Assembly (NCBI GenBank): GCA_017621815.1
Contig: JAGASK010000011.1
Span: 1-64,000 of the forward strand
Length of the DNA: 64,000 bases
Direction: 5' to 3'
From: Lachnospiraceae bacterium
GTDB lineage: Bacteria > Bacillota > Clostridia > Lachnospirales > Lachnospiraceae
Numbering within the stretch: position 1 is the first letter of the stretch; each line of letters begins with the position of its first letter. Shown here piece by piece: positions 27,675 to 37,113 of the stretch. The notes below the pieces were generated by a model. That model was not told the origin of the DNA, searched no databases, and saw only the letters and a program-made list of their open reading frames with translations. The position numbers and the translations under genes were made by a program.

Positions 27675-28740
27675 CGATTTTTGCGGCCTCCTCGTCCTCA
27701 GAAGCAGGTTTATTCATGATCTGAATATTATAGGGGTCAACATCGATGCCTACCTCAGTTCCTACAGGGAACATACCGGTGGAATGAACCAGCCATTCGT
27801 ATCCGTTAGCGGTAACTTCCATTTCGTAATGGACGCCTTTAAAAATAAGATGGGTGACAGTGCCTTTAATTTTTCCATTACCGACAGATGAGAGAACGAC
27901 ATCCTCCGGGCGGATAACAACATCCACAGGTTTATTTGTACCGAACCCGGTGTCCACACAGGGAAAACGGACACCCAATATTTCCACCAGTTTATCTTCA
28001 ATCATAGTAGCGCTGATAATATTGCTGTCACCGATAAAGTCAGCAACAAAAGCATTTTCGGGTTCGTTATAAATCCTTTCAGGGGAGCCAATCTGCTGAA
28101 TGTATCCCTGATTCATGACTACGATGGTATCTGACATGGTAAGGGCTTCTTCCTGGTCGTGAGTGACATAGATGAAGGTAATTCCCAGTTCATTTTTCAG
28201 GCGAATCAGTTCATACTGCATATCCTGTCTCAGCTTTAAATCAAGAGCTCCTAAGGGTTCATCAAGAAGCAGCACTTTCGGCTCGTTTACAATAGCCCTT
28301 GCAATGGCAATACGCTGCTGCTGACCGCCGCTTAAAGAGTCGGGAGTACGGTTTTCATAGCCTTCAAGATTCACCAGCTTTAAAGCATATTTAATCTTGT
28401 CATTTATGTAAGATTTGCTCTTATTTTTTATTTTCAGGCCAAAAGCAATGTTTTCTGCAATAGACATATGGGAAAACAAAGCATATTTTTGAAAGACTGT
28501 ATTAAGCTGCCTTTTATTGGGCGGCATTTTCGTAATATCCTGTCCGTCAAAAATAACGCATCCCTTATCGGGAGTTTCAAATCCGCCTAAAATACGCAGG
28601 GTAGTGGTTTTTCCGCAGCCGCTGGGACCGAGAAGAGTCAAAAATTCGTTTTCCCGGATATAAAGATTCAAATCATCCAGGACCATCTGTCCGTCAAAGG
28701 ATTTTGTAATGTGTTGTAAATCGATTAAAATTTTATTCAT
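27667..28740 (-). CDS. potA: Spermidine/putrescine ABC transporter ATPase PotA
   Basis: The start is the ATG at 28740 behind AGGAGGG; the open frame extends further upstream without a ribosome site. 357 residues. Walker [18 protein letters not shown]-loop region [17 protein letters not shown], signature [16 protein letters not shown], Walker [17 protein letters not shown] and switch His in [14 protein letters not shown] are all intact. The C-terminal 120 residues form the TOBE domain usual in PotA. It powers polyamine uptake by the PotBC channel. Confidence 0.95.
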   Translation of the reverse strand: MNKILIDLQHITKSFDGQMVLDDLNLYIRENEFLTLLGPSGCGKTTTLRILGGFETPDKGCVIFDGQDITKMPPNKRQLNTVFQKYALFSHMSIAENIAFGLKIKNKSKSYINDKIKYALKLVNLEGYENRTPDSLSGGQQQRIAIARAIVNEPKVLLLDEPLGALDLKLRQDMQYELIRLKNELGITFIYVTHDQEEALTMSDTIVVMNQGYIQQIGSPERIYNEPENAFVADFIGDSNIISATMIEDKLVEILGVRFPCVDTGFGTNKPVDVVIRPEDVVLSSVGNGKIKGTVTHLIFKGVHYEMEVTANGYEWLVHSTGMFPVGTEVGIDVDPYNIQIMNKPASEDEEAAKIDE

Positions 28741-28774
28741 GGAAAAACCCTCCTGCATAAATAAATTGTTTTCT

Positions 28775-29314
28775 TTAGAAGCTTGGCGGGGTGCTGACCC
28801 AGATGAGCACTGCACCTGTTTTTTCACTGGCTTTTATATAGTGTGTGGTATTGGCGGTAAAATAAAAGGATTCACCCTTTTTTACTTTAATTGTGCGTTT
28901 TCCCAGCATCAGAGTGATGCTGCCTGACAAAACATAGCCAAATTCTTCGCCCTCATGGGGATTGTCAGGATAAGTGGAACCGCCGGGAGATAAGGTGAGC
29001 CTGATAGGTTCCATCATATTTTTCTGGGCATTGGGAATAATCCATTCCACTTTATTTTTTAATTCATCATCAATTTTTTCAAAATAGTCCGATTCCTTAA
29101 AGGCAATCTGTTCTTCTGTGGAATCATTGAAAAATTCTTTTAAATCAGTGCCGAGACATTGCAGAATATCAATCAGGGTAGCGATGGAAGGAGAAGTTAA
29201 ATCTCTTTCCAGCTGGGAGATAAAGCCTTTTGAAAGTTCACATCTGTCAGCCAGCTCTTCCTGGGTTAAATTTTTCTGAATCCGCAAATCTTTGATTTTA
29301 TTTCCTATCTGCAT
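28775..29314 (-). CDS. XRE-family regulator with cupin domain (polyamine operon regulator)
   Basis: The start is the ATG at 29314 ([20 protein letters not shown]); upstream in-frame codons lack homology. 179 residues. HTH_3 domain at residues 5-60 ([23 protein letters not shown]), then a linker and a C-terminal cupin (about 105-175: [34 protein letters not shown]). This PuuR-like layout is standard for the gene heading potABCD in Clostridia, where the cupin may sense the polyamine. It lies 34 bases before potA on the same strand and is divergent from the aldo/keto reductase. Confidence 0.9.
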   Translation of the reverse strand: MQIGNKIKDLRIQKNLTQEELADRCELSKGFISQLERDLTSPSIATLIDILQCLGTDLKEFFNDSTEEQIAFKESDYFEKIDDELKNKVEWIIPNAQKNMMEPIRLTLSPGGSTYPDNPHEGEEFGYVLSGSITLMLGKRTIKVKKGESFYFTANTTHYIKASEKTGAVLIWVSTPPSF

Positions 29315-29358
29315 AAAAAGCCATGCCTTTCCGCGTTGTCTGTGAAACAAAGCAATAA

Positions 29359-29390
29359 TAAACTAAAAGTTTACTGTTACTAAACTAAAA
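29359..29390. promoter_or_regulatory. Candidate operator in the divergent pot/AKR region
   Basis: TAAACTAAAA occurs twice as an exact direct repeat (29359-29368 and 29381-29390), with starts 22 bases apart, about two helix turns. The first copy also lies in the perfect inverted repeat TAAACTAAAAGTTTA (29359-29373). A minus-strand -10-like TATTAT overlaps the left edge. Position directly ahead of the XRE-cupin gene makes it a good site for that regulator; binding is inferred. Confidence 0.55.
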
Positions 29391-29450
29391 CGCTGATATT
29401 AATTATACAGATAAGCAGTGGAATGTCAATATGATTTACAGGAAATTTAT

Positions 29451-30338
29451 ATGGAAACAAACAAGAAAATGGAATATGTTACATTGAATAATGGTATTAA
29501 AATGCCGATACTGGGATATGGAGTGTATCAGGTATCAAAAGAAGAATGTGAGCGGTGTGTTTCAGATGCATTGAGTGCAGGCTATCGGTCGATTGATACA
29601 GCACAGAGCTATTTTAATGAAGAACAGGTAGGAAACGCCATAGCAAAATCCGGTGTGGCAAGGAAAGATATCTTTTTGACAACGAAAGTATGGATTGAAC
29701 ATTATGGATATGAAGAAGCTAAAAAATCTGTTCTTAAATCCATGAAAAAGTTACGGACAGATTATCTTGACCTTGTTTTACTTCATCAGCCTTTTGCTGA
29801 TTATTATGGAGCTTATCGGGCATTAGAAGATTTATATGACGAAGGAAAACTGCGTGCGATTGGCGTTTCCAACTTCTATCCCGACAGATTAGTGGATATC
29901 GCATCTTTCAGCAGAATCAAGCCCATGGTAAATCAGGTGGAAACACATCCATTTAACCAACAAACAGAAGCGAAAAAGTGGATGAATAAGTATGATGTTC
30001 AAATAGAGGCGTGGGCGCCTTTTGGGGAGGGACGAGGCGGGCTGTTTGAAAATCCCGTTCTTGCCGGAATTGCAGAAAAATATCGGAAAACAACTGCACA
30101 AGTAATGTTACGGTGGCATATTCAATGTAATACCGTTGTAATTCCGAAATCTGTCCATAGGGAACGTATGGCAGAAAATCTGCAGGTTTTTGATTTTGTA
30201 TTGTCAGAAAATGATATGAGTGCGATTGCGGCTCTGGATAAAAAACAAAGCTCCTTCTTTTCGCATCAAGCTCTCGAAAGAGTTGAATGTTTTGTAAAAT
30301 TGGTTGAGGAAAGAAAAATACCGAAGCATTCCCGTTAA
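29451..30338 (+). CDS. Aldo/keto reductase
   Basis: ATG 29451 follows CAGGAA; the frame is open from GTG 29418 without a ribosome site. 295 residues, usual length. The AKR catalytic tetrad is visible: Asp and Tyr in SIDTAQSYFNEEQVGNAI, Lys in FLTTKVWIEHYGY and His in LVLLHQPFADYY. AIGVSNFYPDRL and VIPKSVHRERMAENLQVFDF are the NADPH-binding hallmarks. It reduces aldehydes or ketones; the real substrate is unknown. Divergent from the polyamine regulator, so expression could be linked to it, although AKR genes occur next to many regulators. Confidence 0.9.
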   Translation: METNKKMEYVTLNNGIKMPILGYGVYQVSKEECERCVSDALSAGYRSIDTAQSYFNEEQVGNAIAKSGVARKDIFLTTKVWIEHYGYEEAKKSVLKSMKKLRTDYLDLVLLHQPFADYYGAYRALEDLYDEGKLRAIGVSNFYPDRLVDIASFSRIKPMVNQVETHPFNQQTEAKKWMNKYDVQIEAWAPFGEGRGGLFENPVLAGIAEKYRKTTAQVMLRWHIQCNTVVIPKSVHRERMAENLQVFDFVLSENDMSAIAALDKKQSSFFSHQALERVECFVKLVEERKIPKHSR

Positions 30339-30494
30339 GAAAACGTTAATAAAATGTGAAAGAAACGTTAATGAATTGCTAAGATATCATCAAGAAAAAG
30401 TCCATTTAATTGAAATATCCGAAAAGAATGGTAAGGTAAATATATAATGCAAAGGCGCATTATGTATATTCACATTCATAAGGGAGGATGAACA

Positions 30495-30590
30495 ATGGGC
30501 GTAACAGAAATTGTTTTTATTGCGATTGTTGCAGTTGCACTTGGAGGATGTCTTGCATACAGCATTTATGAAACAAAGAGGAAAAAATAG
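30495..30590 (+). CDS. 31-residue single-span membrane protein
   Basis: A short frame with a strong ribosome site (AAGGGAGGATGAACA before ATG 30495) encoding MGVTEIVFIAIVAVALGG, a Cys, and then a basic end YETKRKK. It has one membrane helix (residues 5-25) with a positively charged cytoplasmic tail, and is followed at once by its own terminator. The 156 bases upstream contain TATAAT (30443-30448) overlapping the inverted repeat ATAATGC/GCATTAT (30444-30463), a possible regulated promoter. This compact promoter-ORF-terminator unit argues for a real small protein. Function unknown. Confidence 0.65.
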   Translation: MGVTEIVFIAIVAVALGGCLAYSIYETKRKK

Positions 30591-30618
30591 AGGGTCCGCT
30601 TGCGGACTCTTTTTTCAT
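30591..30618 (+). terminator. Rho-independent terminator of the small membrane protein
   Basis: GGGTCCGC pairs with GCGGACTC (one G-U pair), followed by TTTTTT. It starts directly after the TAG of the 31-residue protein gene. Confidence 0.8.
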
Positions 30619-30689
30619 GATAAGAGAAAGTGTGCAGAGTTTTCCTGTGTCCTCAGGGATTTTTGTATGAAATGATTTTTGATGAGGTA

Positions 30690-30718
30690 TTAACAAGATT
30701 TTTAACTTATGTTATACT
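30690..30718 (+). promoter_or_regulatory. Sigma-A promoter of the lactonase gene
   Basis: -35 TTAACA (30690-30695), 17-base spacer, -10 TATACT (30713-30718). It lies 50 bases before the start codon at 30768. Confidence 0.65.
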
Positions 30719-30767
30719 GTGGTTGAATTATTAAGCATCATACAAAATGCGAGGAAGGAATAGAAGA

Positions 30768-31838
30768 ATGAATAAAGACAAATATGTTGCATACGTTTCA
30801 ACTTACACATCAGGCAACAAGAGCAGTTGTGGTATTCGTATTTATGATGTAGATATGGAAAACGGCAGGTTTATTGAAAAAGATCAGGTTGAGATTACCA
30901 ACTCTTCCTATGTAACAGTATCGCATAATCAGAAATTCCTGTATTCCATTACCGATTTCGGAGTTGAGTCTTACAGAATTTTAAAGGACGGCAGCCTTGA
31001 AACGCTGAATCATGCATCTATCAATGGTATGAGAGGATGTTATTTATCTACGGATTATGATGATAAGTTTCTTTTTGTGGCAGGCTATCATGACGCAAAG
31101 CTTACTGCACTCAGGCTGAATGCAGATGGTACTATCGGAGAAATTACGGAAGAGATTTTTCATAAGGGACTGGGAAGCATTGCAGAACGGAATTTCCGCC
31201 CTCATATTAACTGTGTTAAAATGACAAGGGACAACCGTTATTTGTGTGCGGCGGACCTTGGTCTGGATCATGTAGTGGTTTATGAATTGAATCATAATAC
31301 CGGTAAACTGCGTCAGGTGGATATCATAAGGAGCGAGCAGGAATCTGCTCCCAGGCATCTGAAATTTTCAAAGGACGGCAGATATCTTTATATTGTACAT
31401 GAATTAAAGAATTATATTGATGTGTACCATTATTATATAGATGAGCATCACAACAGCCCCGAATTTGAAAAAATTCAGACCATTTCAACGCTGAATAATT
31501 ATCATGCGGGCGGGTCAGCTGCAAGTGCGCTTAATATTTCAGATGACTTTAAGTATTTATGCAGTTCCAATGCAGGTGATAACAGTGTAATTCTTTATTC
31601 CATTGACCAGAAGACAGGATTGCTTACCAAAATATTATGCCTTCCCATCAGTGGGGATTATCCCAAGGATGCAACCCTGTTCCCTGACAATAAGCATCTC
31701 GTTTCGCTGAATCATGAATCAAATACTATGACATTCTTTACTGTGGATATGAAAAAGGGCGTTATCGTGATGAACGGAAAAGAAATGAAGGTTGACCAGC
31801 CCAACTGTGTTATTTTTCACAAGTTAAGTGAAGCCTGA
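30768..31838 (+). CDS. Lactonase family (6-phosphogluconolactonase-type) beta-propeller protein
   Basis: ATG 30768 is eight bases after GAGGAAGG; the frame is open from 30747. 356 residues, a seven-bladed propeller of the YbhE/Pgl type. Blades are marked by repeated motifs such as SSYVTVSHNQKFLYSITDFG, RPHINCVKMTRDNRYLCAAD, APRHLKFSKDGRYLYIVHEL and YPKDATLFPDNKHLVSLNHE. Family members hydrolyse 6-phosphogluconolactone or related lactones. No pentose-phosphate genes lie nearby, so the natural substrate is uncertain. It stands alone with its own promoter and terminator. Confidence 0.85.
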   Translation: MNKDKYVAYVSTYTSGNKSSCGIRIYDVDMENGRFIEKDQVEITNSSYVTVSHNQKFLYSITDFGVESYRILKDGSLETLNHASINGMRGCYLSTDYDDKFLFVAGYHDAKLTALRLNADGTIGEITEEIFHKGLGSIAERNFRPHINCVKMTRDNRYLCAADLGLDHVVVYELNHNTGKLRQVDIIRSEQESAPRHLKFSKDGRYLYIVHELKNYIDVYHYYIDEHHNSPEFEKIQTISTLNNYHAGGSAASALNISDDFKYLCSSNAGDNSVILYSIDQKTGLLTKILCLPISGDYPKDATLFPDNKHLVSLNHESNTMTFFTVDMKKGVIVMNGKEMKVDQPNCVIFHKLSEA

Positions 31839-31907
31839 TCCGGTCAGATGTTAATGCGAAAACAAGGAAAAGAGTATTCGGTATATTCCTGCTAACAAGA
31901 ATAATAG

Positions 31908-31957
31908 CGGCAGGCTGTCAGAAATCCAAGAAGGATTTTGATCAGCCTGCCGTTTTT
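31908..31957 (+). terminator. Rho-independent terminator after the lactonase gene
   Basis: CGGCAGGCTG pairs with CAGCCTGCCG, extended inward by an imperfect AAATCC/GGATTT stem, followed by TTTTT. It separates the lactonase from convergent aroC. Confidence 0.85.
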
Positions 31958-32003
31958 GACAACTTTACCGGTTCTTTCAAAGCACATTCCGATACCCTGA
32001 CTG

Positions 32004-33104
32004 CTATTTTTTATAAAAGTCCGTCAGATAATCCAGCCGGGCACTCATGTTCATGATACATGCATCAAGAACGGTAAGTGCAGCCATGGATTCCACTACA
32101 ACTACGGCTCTTGGCACAATAATGGGGTCATGTCTTCCTTTAATTTCTATTTCAATATTTTCTCCCGTTTTATTTACGGTTTCCTGTTTCTGGAAAATAG
32201 AAGGAGTAGGTTTAAAATGAGCCCGAAGTATGATATCGGAGCCGTCACTCATACCGCCCAGAATTCCGCCCGCATGATTGGTCTTTTTGACTATCTGTCC
32301 GTCATGAAGGACGAAAGCATCGTTGTTTTCGGAACCTTTTGCAACAGAAACAGCAAATCCGTCACCGATTTCCACAGCCTTGACAGCGCCGATTGACATA
32401 ACGGCTTTTGAAAGATTGGCATCCAGTTTTTCAAATACAGGCTCGCCGATACCCGCAGGCATACCTGAAATAATGCATTCCACTACGCCGCCGCTGGAAT
32501 CTTTATTCATCATACAGTCCTTTAAGTAGGCGGTGGCTTTTTCATCTGCTTTCCGGTCGGGCATGCATGTAGGGGTAGAGGTGATGGCTTCTCTGTCAAA
32601 TTGTGATAAATCTGCACTGACAGGACCGATGGAGCGGGTATAGGCAGTAACAGTAATGCCCATTGTATTTAAAATTTTGGATGCAATGGCGCCGGCAGCA
32701 ACCCGTCCGATAGTTTCCCTTCCGGAAGAACGGCCTCCACCGCGATAGTCGCGAAAGCCATATTTGGCATCAAAGGTGTAGTCTGCATGTCCGGGCCTGT
32801 AATAGGATGCAATTTCACTGTAGTCTGAGGATTTTTGTGAAGTGTTGGGAACAAGGAGGGAAATGGGAGTGCCCGTGGTTTTTCCCTCAAAAGTCCCTGA
32901 CAGAATTTCCACCTGGTCGGATTCCTTACGGGGAGTTGTGATGCTGCTCTGACCGGGCTTTCTTCTGTCAAGAAAAACCTGAATATCCTGCTCGTTCAGG
33001 GGAAGACCGGCAGGGCAGCCGTCAATTACTACTCCCAGGGCTTTGCCATGTGATTCTCCCCAGGTCATTATTTTAAATAAGGTGCCGTATGTTGAACCTG
33101 ACAT
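32004..33104 (-). CDS. aroC: Chorismate synthase
   Basis: 366 residues, usual length. The three family signatures are present: [18 protein letters not shown] near the N-terminus, [18 protein letters not shown] in the middle, and the C-terminal block with [19 protein letters not shown]. It carries out the flavin-dependent loss of phosphate from EPSP to give chorismate, the branch point for aromatic amino acids and folate. It is alone on the minus strand, with no other aro genes in the window; the upstream region contains the palindrome at 33211-33228. Confidence 0.96.
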   Translation of the reverse strand: MSGSTYGTLFKIMTWGESHGKALGVVIDGCPAGLPLNEQDIQVFLDRRKPGQSSITTPRKESDQVEILSGTFEGKTTGTPISLLVPNTSQKSSDYSEIASYYRPGHADYTFDAKYGFRDYRGGGRSSGRETIGRVAAGAIASKILNTMGITVTAYTRSIGPVSADLSQFDREAITSTPTCMPDRKADEKATAYLKDCMMNKDSSGGVVECIISGMPAGIGEPVFEKLDANLSKAVMSIGAVKAVEIGDGFAVSVAKGSENNDAFVLHDGQIVKKTNHAGGILGGMSDGSDIILRAHFKPTPSIFQKQETVNKTGENIEIEIKGRHDPIIVPRAVVVVESMAALTVLDACIMNMSARLDYLTDFYKK

Positions 33105-33210
33105 AATCTTAATACATCCTTTCGGTTTATAATATTCAAATTATATCTGAAAAATCAGGCAGTATCAATAAAATGTAGAAATTTTCGCAAAAATAGTGTA
33201 CAAAAGAAAT

Positions 33211-33228
33211 ATTTATGATATCATAAAT
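33211..33228. promoter_or_regulatory. Perfect 18-base palindrome between aroC and the VanY-like gene
   Basis: ATTTATGATATCATAAAT is fully self-complementary and lies in the AT-rich 183-base divergent region (33105-33287). It is a candidate operator for either gene. No clear -35/-10 pair was assigned in this AT-rich sequence. Confidence 0.5.
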
Positions 33229-33287
33229 CTATTATATTTAAAAACATTTCTTATTATATTATATAAAAACAAGTGAACGGTGGACTA

Positions 33288-34361
33288 ATGAAAAAATCGT
33301 TGAGGGAGAGAGTGACAGGATTTTTTATCAATATGGGCAGGCAGAACAAATGGCTCAGAATTCCTGCAATCGCAGGATTGGCAGTGAGTTTGTGGGTCTT
33401 CAGGCTGATTGAATATTTCAGAAGAGGAACCAAGCGTTTTGCGTGTACCATATTTATTTTGCTGTGTTTTATGGTAGGCAACAGCTTTGCATATCCTGTT
33501 TTTCAGGAGGATAACGGTTTTATGGCCAAAGCGGATAAAGCAGAAACCGTTTCCGTAACAGAGGAATCTGATATTACCCTTGCGAACGAAGAAAAAATAG
33601 AAATAGACAGCCTGGAAATTCTGGAGGATGAGGATGTGCTGGAAGGCTATGACGATGCGGAGCTGCACGGCATGGATGAAGCTGATAAATATTCATTGTC
33701 TGAAATTCTGGAAGAAAACAGAAATGGGGAATGGAAACAGGAGGAACCGGAAGAAGAGCCGGAAAAATCCGAACCGGAATTCAGTGCGGATGACTGGCGG
33801 CTTGTGCTGATTAATAAACAGCATCCGATTCCTGATGATTATTCCTTTACGCTTGGCAGTATAAAAACAATTAAAGGAACCATGAAATGTGATGAGCGCA
33901 TCATAGATGATTTACTTTCCATGATGCAGAAAGCCAGTGATGACGGAGTTGCACTGGCTATCTGTTCACCCTACAGAGATTTGAATTATCAGGCAGTTTT
34001 GTTTAACCGCAAGATTGAGGCGTATATGAAAAAGGGAATGTCTTATATGGATGCTTATACCATATCCTCCCAGGCTGTTACCGTGCCCGGAGCAAGTGAG
34101 CATCAAATCGGACTTGCCATTGATATTGTTTCTGATGATTATGTGACGCTGGACGAAGGCTTTTCGGATACGGATGCGGGCAGATGGCTTGCAGAGCACA
34201 GCTGTGAATATGGATTTATTCTGCGTTACCCCAAGGGAAAAGAGTATATCACAAGCATTGAATTTGAACCCTGGCATTTCAGATATGTGGGCAGGGATGC
34301 AGCAACAATTATTATGAAGGAAGGAATTACCCTGGAAGAGTTCTGGGATAAATACTTATAA
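33288..34361 (+). CDS. D-alanyl-D-alanine carboxypeptidase, VanY/M15 family
   Basis: ATG 33288 is the probable start (GTG 33273 is also in frame; the ribosome site GGTGGA is close). 357 residues. A basic N-terminus is followed by a membrane segment near residues 45-65 (FACTIFILLCFMVGNSFAYP), then a long acidic linker to about residue 165. The M15 domain has ALAICSPYRDLNYQ, the zinc motif ASEHQIGLAIDIV and FEPWHFRYVG with the catalytic His. It trims the terminal D-Ala of peptidoglycan stem peptides outside the membrane. Ten bases separate it from tgt. Confidence 0.9.
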   Translation: MKKSLRERVTGFFINMGRQNKWLRIPAIAGLAVSLWVFRLIEYFRRGTKRFACTIFILLCFMVGNSFAYPVFQEDNGFMAKADKAETVSVTEESDITLANEEKIEIDSLEILEDEDVLEGYDDAELHGMDEADKYSLSEILEENRNGEWKQEEPEEEPEKSEPEFSADDWRLVLINKQHPIPDDYSFTLGSIKTIKGTMKCDERIIDDLLSMMQKASDDGVALAICSPYRDLNYQAVLFNRKIEAYMKKGMSYMDAYTISSQAVTVPGASEHQIGLAIDIVSDDYVTLDEGFSDTDAGRWLAEHSCEYGFILRYPKGKEYITSIEFEPWHFRYVGRDAATIIMKEGITLEEFWDKYL

Positions 34362-34370
34362 GGAGTTTGT

Positions 34371-35504
34371 ATGTATCGGATTATTAAACAGGAAGGAAGA
34401 GCAAAAAGAGGGGAGCTTACTACCGTTCACGGGGTAATACAAACCCCTGTTTTTATGAACGTGGGTACTGTTGCAGCAATTAAGGGAGCAGTTTCCACAG
34501 AAGATCTGGAAGGAATAAAAACACAGATAGAATTGTCTAATACGTATCATCTTCATGTAAGGCCGGGAGATGAAATTATCCGAAAATTAGGCGGTCTTCA
34601 TAAATTTATGTCATGGAATAAACCGATTCTTACTGATTCGGGAGGTTTTCAGGTTTTTTCCCTGGCAAGTATGAGAAAAATTAAAGAAGAGGGAGTTTAT
34701 TTTAATTCCCATATCGACGGACGAAAGATTTTTATGGGACCGGAAGAAAGTATGCGTATTCAGTCTAATCTGGCATCAACCATTGCAATGGCTTTTGACG
34801 AGTGTCCCTCCAGCCGTGCAGACAGAACTTATGTAAAGGAATCGGTGGACAGGACTGCCAGATGGCTTGAACGATGCAAAAAGGAAATGGCAAGGCTGAA
34901 TGCCCTTGATGATACTATCAACAAAAAGCAGCTGTTATTCGGGATTAACCAGGGAGCGGTTTTTGATGATATCCGAATAGAACACGCAAAAAGAATTGCA
35001 GAAATGGATTTGGACGGATATGCCCTGGGAGGTCTGGCAGTCGGGGAAACCCACGAAGAGATGTATCACATCATTGAGGAAACTGTGCCTTATCTTCCGG
35101 TTGATAAGCCCACCTATCTGATGGGAGTGGGAACACCGGCCAATATTCTGGAAGGGGTGGAAAGAGGTATTGACTTCTTTGATTGCGTTTATCCTTCAAG
35201 AAACGGAAGACATGGTCATTTGTATACCAATAAGGGTAAAATTAATCTTTTCAATGCAAAATATGAGCTGGATGAACGGCCTGTTGAAGAGGGCTGCCAG
35301 TGTCCGGCCTGCAGAAGATATTCAAGGGCTTATATCAGGCATTTACTTAAGGCAAAGGAAATGCTTGGTATGAGGCTGTGTGTGCTTCATAATCTGTATT
35401 TTTATAATACCATGATGGAAGAAATCAGGAACGCCCTTGATATGGGAGAATTTGCCGCATATAAAAAGCGTAAATTAAGCGGCATGGAGCAGGGAGAGGA
35501 ATAA
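34371..35504 (+). CDS. tgt: tRNA-guanine transglycosylase (queuine tRNA-ribosyltransferase)
   Basis: 377 residues from ATG 34371 (AAGGAG ahead). The substrate pocket LTDSGGFQVFSLA carries the first conserved Asp and the catalytic segment is FFDCVYPSRNGRHG. The zinc site is CQCPACRRYSRAYIRHLLKA plus the following His (CVLHNLYFY). It exchanges guanine-34 for preQ1 in tRNAs with GUN anticodons. It is followed by yajC in the classical tgt-yajC order. No preQ1 riboswitch was recognised upstream. Confidence 0.96.
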   Translation: MYRIIKQEGRAKRGELTTVHGVIQTPVFMNVGTVAAIKGAVSTEDLEGIKTQIELSNTYHLHVRPGDEIIRKLGGLHKFMSWNKPILTDSGGFQVFSLASMRKIKEEGVYFNSHIDGRKIFMGPEESMRIQSNLASTIAMAFDECPSSRADRTYVKESVDRTARWLERCKKEMARLNALDDTINKKQLLFGINQGAVFDDIRIEHAKRIAEMDLDGYALGGLAVGETHEEMYHIIEETVPYLPVDKPTYLMGVGTPANILEGVERGIDFFDCVYPSRNGRHGHLYTNKGKINLFNAKYELDERPVEEGCQCPACRRYSRAYIRHLLKAKEMLGMRLCVLHNLYFYNTMMEEIRNALDMGEFAAYKKRKLSGMEQGEE

Positions 35505-35601
35505 AAACAATAGAAAAGGCTTGTTTTTGACTGGTTTATTGTGTATTATATTTTTTAGACCAGCTTGTTAAAAGCATAAATTCATTTCAGGAGGAAATTC
35601 A

Positions 35602-35925
35602 ATGGGTATTTTATTAACGGGAGATGCAGCTGCCACAGGAACAGCAGCCGGTGGCGGTATCATTATGATAGTTTACTTGGTTTTAATCTTTGCCTTTTTC
35701 TATTTCTTTATGATCAGACCTCAGAAAAAGGAACAGAAGAAGATGGCTGCCATGTTATCCACGTTGGAAATCGGTGATTGTGTTTTGACAAACAGCGGTT
35801 TTTATGGAATCGTCATTGATATTACGGATGATACAGTAATCGTTGAGTTTGGTAATAACAAAAACTGCCGTATTCCTATGCAGAAATCTGCCATTGCACA
35901 AGTAGAAAAAACGGACGCAGAATAA
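35602..35925 (+). CDS. yajC: Preprotein translocase subunit YajC
   Basis: 107 residues from ATG 35602 (AGGAGGA ahead). One membrane segment at residues about 18-40 (IIMIVYLVLIFAFFYFFMIR) is followed by the family hallmark MIRPQKKEQKKMAAML and the small soluble domain GDCVLTNSGFYGIVIDI. YajC is an accessory of the SecDF complex. SecD/SecF are not in the window. A strong hairpin terminator follows. Confidence 0.95.
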   Translation: MGILLTGDAAATGTAAGGGIIMIVYLVLIFAFFYFFMIRPQKKEQKKMAAMLSTLEIGDCVLTNSGFYGIVIDITDDTVIVEFGNNKNCRIPMQKSAIAQVEKTDAE

Positions 35926-35942
35926 GCGGAGAATGTTTGGAG

Positions 35943-35972
35943 ATAAGGCGCTGATAAGCGCCTTATTTTATT
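35943..35972 (+). terminator. Rho-independent terminator after yajC
   Basis: ATAAGGCGC (35943-35951) pairs perfectly with GCGCCTTAT (35958-35966), then TTTATT. It ends the tgt-yajC transcript. Confidence 0.85.
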
Positions 35973-36012
35973 CATGACAATAGAAAGTCCGCAAAGTATG
36001 CTTTCTATTGTT
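35973..36012. repeat. Dispersed hairpin repeat, copy A
   Basis: ACAATAGAAAG (35977-35987) and CTTTCTATTGT (36001-36011) form a perfect 11-base stem around a 13-base loop TCCGCAAAGTATG. It is the cleanest member of a family with further copies at 63248, 63730 and, degraded, 62044 and 63783. It sits between the yajC terminator and the leuB ribosome site, so it will be in or next to the leuB leader. Confidence 0.8.
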
Positions 36013-36030
36013 AAATAGGAGGAAATGAGT

Positions 36031-37113
36031 ATGAAATTAAATATTACCTGTATACCGGGAGACGGAATCGGACCGGAAATAGTTACTGAAGCAAAAAAAG
36101 TGCTCGATAAAGTTGCTTCTGTTTATGGTCATGAAATTGCTTATAAGGATATTTTAATGGGCGGAGCATCTATTGATGTCCATGGAGTTCCGTTAACTGA
36201 AGAAGCAGTTGCAGATGCCAAAGCGGCAGATGCTGTGCTTATGGGCTCTATCGGCGGCAACACTACAACCTCACCCTGGTATAAGCTGCCGCCGGAAAAA
36301 CGTCCGGAAGCCGGTCTTTTGAAGATTCGTAAGGAATTGAATCTGTTTGCAAATCTTCGCCCGGCAGTGCTTTATGGGGAACTGGCTGATGCCTGTCCTC
36401 TGAAAAAAGAAATCAGTGACGCAGGGTTTGATATGATGATTATGCGTGAGCTCACCGGAGGATTATATTTTGGCGAGAGACATACTACGGAAGAAAACGG
36501 TATAAGGAAAGCAGTAGATACATTGACCTATGATGAAAATGAAATCAGAAGAATTGCCATTAAAGGCTTTGATATTGCCATGAAACGCCGCAAAAAGGTG
36601 ACCAGTGTTGACAAGGCAAATGTACTTGATTCCTCAAGGCTTTGGAGAAAAGTGGTGGAAGAGGTGGCAAAGGATTATCCCGAAGTTACTCTGGAACATA
36701 TGCTGGTGGATAACTGCGCTATGCAGCTTGTAAAAGACCCGGCGCAGTTTGATGTGATTTTAACTGAAAATATGTTTGGAGATATTCTGTCAGACGAAGC
36801 GAGCATGGTAACAGGCTCTATCGGAATGCTTGCCAGCGCTTCCTTAAATGACAGTAAATTCGGTCTTTACGAGCCCAGCCATGGTTCCGCACCTGATATT
36901 GCGGGACAGGATATTGCCAATCCCATAGCAACTGTTTTGTCGGCTGCCATGATGCTGAGATATTCCTTTGACCTGGATAAGGAAGCGGATGCAGTTGAAA
37001 ATGCTGTGAAGAAGGTTTTAAATAAGGGATACAGAACTGCAGATATCATGTCAGAGGGGTGTACCCGTGTAGGATGCAGGGAAATGGGTGATTTGCTGGC
37101 CAATGAAATCTAA
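36031..37113 (+). CDS. leuB: 3-isopropylmalate dehydrogenase
   Basis: ATG 36031 is eight bases from TAGGAGG; ATG 36025 is too close. 360 residues. [18 protein letters not shown] is the N-terminal signature, [14 protein letters not shown] the substrate loop, [18 protein letters not shown] and [17 protein letters not shown] the metal and active-site block, [18 protein letters not shown] the NAD-binding loop. It oxidatively decarboxylates 3-isopropylmalate in leucine synthesis. leuA, leuC and leuD are not in the window. Confidence 0.96.
   Translation: MKLNITCIPGDGIGPEIVTEAKKVLDKVASVYGHEIAYKDILMGGASIDVHGVPLTEEAVADAKAADAVLMGSIGGNTTTSPWYKLPPEKRPEAGLLKIRKELNLFANLRPAVLYGELADACPLKKEISDAGFDMMIMRELTGGLYFGERHTTEENGIRKAVDTLTYDENEIRRIAIKGFDIAMKRRKKVTSVDKANVLDSSRLWRKVVEEVAKDYPEVTLEHMLVDNCAMQLVKDPAQFDVILTENMFGDILSDEASMVTGSIGMLASASLNDSKFGLYEPSHGSAPDIAGQDIANPIATVLSAAMMLRYSFDLDKEADAVENAVKKVLNKGYRTADIMSEGCTRVGCREMGDLLANEI

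Noticed and set aside
34362-34370. PreQ1 riboswitch ahead of tgt
   Set aside because: Only nine bases separate the genes and no aptamer is visible at the end of the upstream gene.
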